From positions 1 through 6,037 of the forward strand of contig JAFPAK010000322.1 of NCBI GenBank assembly GCA_017390825.1: a stretch of DNA of 6,037 nt. Direction: 5' to 3'. This DNA is from Clostridia bacterium. GTDB lineage: Bacteria > Bacillota_A > Clostridia > Oscillospirales > Acutalibacteraceae. Both the position numbers and the translations under genes were made by a program. Within the stretch, counting starts at the first letter, position 1, and each line of letters opens with the position of its first letter. Shown one piece after another: positions 5,771 to 6,037 of the stretch. A model generated the notes under the pieces. That model was not told the origin of the DNA and searched no databases. It worked only from the letters and a program-made list of their open reading frames with translations.

Positions 5771-5796
5771 GCCTATCCCACAAGGGGATAGGACGG
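5771..5796 (-). promoter_or_regulatory. Second leader hairpin, upstream of the 19-bp hairpin
   Basis: CCTATCCC (5772-5779) and GGGATAGG (5785-5792) form a perfect 8-bp stem with a 5-base loop. On the minus strand, CCG (5796-5794) and CGG (5771-5769) can extend it past one bulged base. The extension would compete for base 5769 with the 19-bp hairpin. No T-run follows in the operon's direction, so it is more likely a stability, processing or folding element than a terminator of the upstream gene. Confidence 0.55.
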
Positions 5797-5824
5797 ACTT
5801 TAATAAATAAGAATTTTGTAAATA

Positions 5825-6037
5825 TTACTGTTTCTTCCAGTCAGACCAGGTGTGATCGGAAACAAGCCAGCTGGTCTTCAGGACGTAAGTTGCATCGCTA
5901 CATTCAACCTTTGATCCATTACCAAGACCGCTATCCCAGTTAGAATTCGAATTTGCACCACCACAAGCAGCCTGCCATTCGGCCCAAGTACCGGCATATT
6001 TTATCGTAACATTTTTCGATATAACCGCTCCCCAACC
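5825..6037 (-). CDS. C-terminal fragment of a surface protein, probably BspA-type leucine-rich repeat
   Basis: An open minus-strand frame enters at base 6037 and runs for 70 codons to the TAA at 5825-5827; the rest of the gene is outside the window. The fragment reads V-T-I-K-Y-A-G-T-W-A-E-W-Q-A-A-C, then S-N-W-D-S-G-L, then V-E-C-S-D-A-T, and ends W-S-D-W-K-K-Q. The order Y-x-G-T-x-x-x-W-x-x ... N-W-D ... V-x-C-x-D is what I recall from the end units of BspA-like leucine-rich repeat surface proteins (LRR_5 type) in gut Firmicutes. There is no sorting signal or C-terminal anchor. It lies 130 bases upstream of the first TasA-like gene, on the same strand and with no clear terminator between them, so it may share the transcript. 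That it is coding is fairly secure (open frame, dense Trp/aromatic pattern, sensible stop); the family is moderately sure. Confidence 0.6.
   Translation of the reverse strand, partial: GWGAVISKNVTIKYAGTWAEWQAACGGANSNSNWDSGLGNGSKVECSDATYVLKTSWLVSDHTWSDWKKQ

Noticed and set aside
5771..5796. Terminator of the upstream surface-protein gene
   Set aside because: The stem is good, but it is followed by CGGCAATC on the minus strand, with no T-run.
5695..5824. Cyclic-di-GMP or other known riboswitch in the leader
   Set aside because: A c-di-GMP switch would suit a biofilm operon, but I do not find the conserved GEMM-type core bases. The region shows two simple stems only, so no known class is called.
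5797..5860. Sigma-A type promoter for the TasA-like operon (TTTACA near 5815-5820 on the minus strand)
   Set aside because: A -35-like TTTACA is present, but no acceptable -10 box stands 16-18 bases after it, so no promoter is called.

Overview
The window looks like a piece of a Gram-positive Firmicutes genome, most likely an anaerobic gut-type clostridium (Oscillospirales or Lachnospirales level is a guess). The reasons are strong AAGGAGG-type Shine-Dalgarno sites before most genes, a class B sortase, a sortase-sorted wall protein, TasA/camelysin-like exported proteins with SipW-type signal segments, and the moderate-to-low GC. Nothing in the window fixes the species or shows whether the locus is chromosomal or on an integrative element.

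Two gene blocks converge at a hairpin at about 2458-2505. The left block reads rightward: the 3' part of a DUF6076-like Cys-rich protein (1-753), a divergent sigma-70-type factor (784-1692), and a class B sortase with the full His/Cys/Arg catalytic set (1711-2454). The sortase gene is clearly more AT-rich than its neighbours. A strong 11-bp stem plus T-tract ends this block and probably also serves the opposing operon.

The right block reads leftward and is a surface-fibre type operon. It starts, in transcription order, with the C-terminal end of a large surface protein (5825-6037), probably BspA-like leucine-rich repeat. Then comes a 130-bp structured spacer, a TasA-like protein (5128-5694), a membrane/wall protein ending in a PPQTG sorting signal (4440-5114), a second TasA-like protein (3769-4422), a third SipW-type exported protein with a long Thr/Pro/Glu/Ser-rich tail (2800-3732), and a small Cys-rich zinc-ribbon-like protein whose start abuts the preceding stop (2497-2799). 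The last five genes are packed with gaps of 0-36 bases.

Working model (inference): the sortase B made from the left block anchors the PPQTG protein of the right block, which could be the wall foot for fibres or a matrix made of the TasA-like proteins, as TapA is for TasA in Bacillus subtilis. The SipW-type signal peptidase such proteins normally need is not in the window. The most unusual DNA-level feature is the leader in front of the first TasA-like gene. It holds a 19-bp hairpin that pairs without interruption only when read as minus-strand RNA, because all three arm differences become G-U wobbles. Its 3' arm can also pair with the downstream ribosome binding site, which suggests an RNA-level control element.
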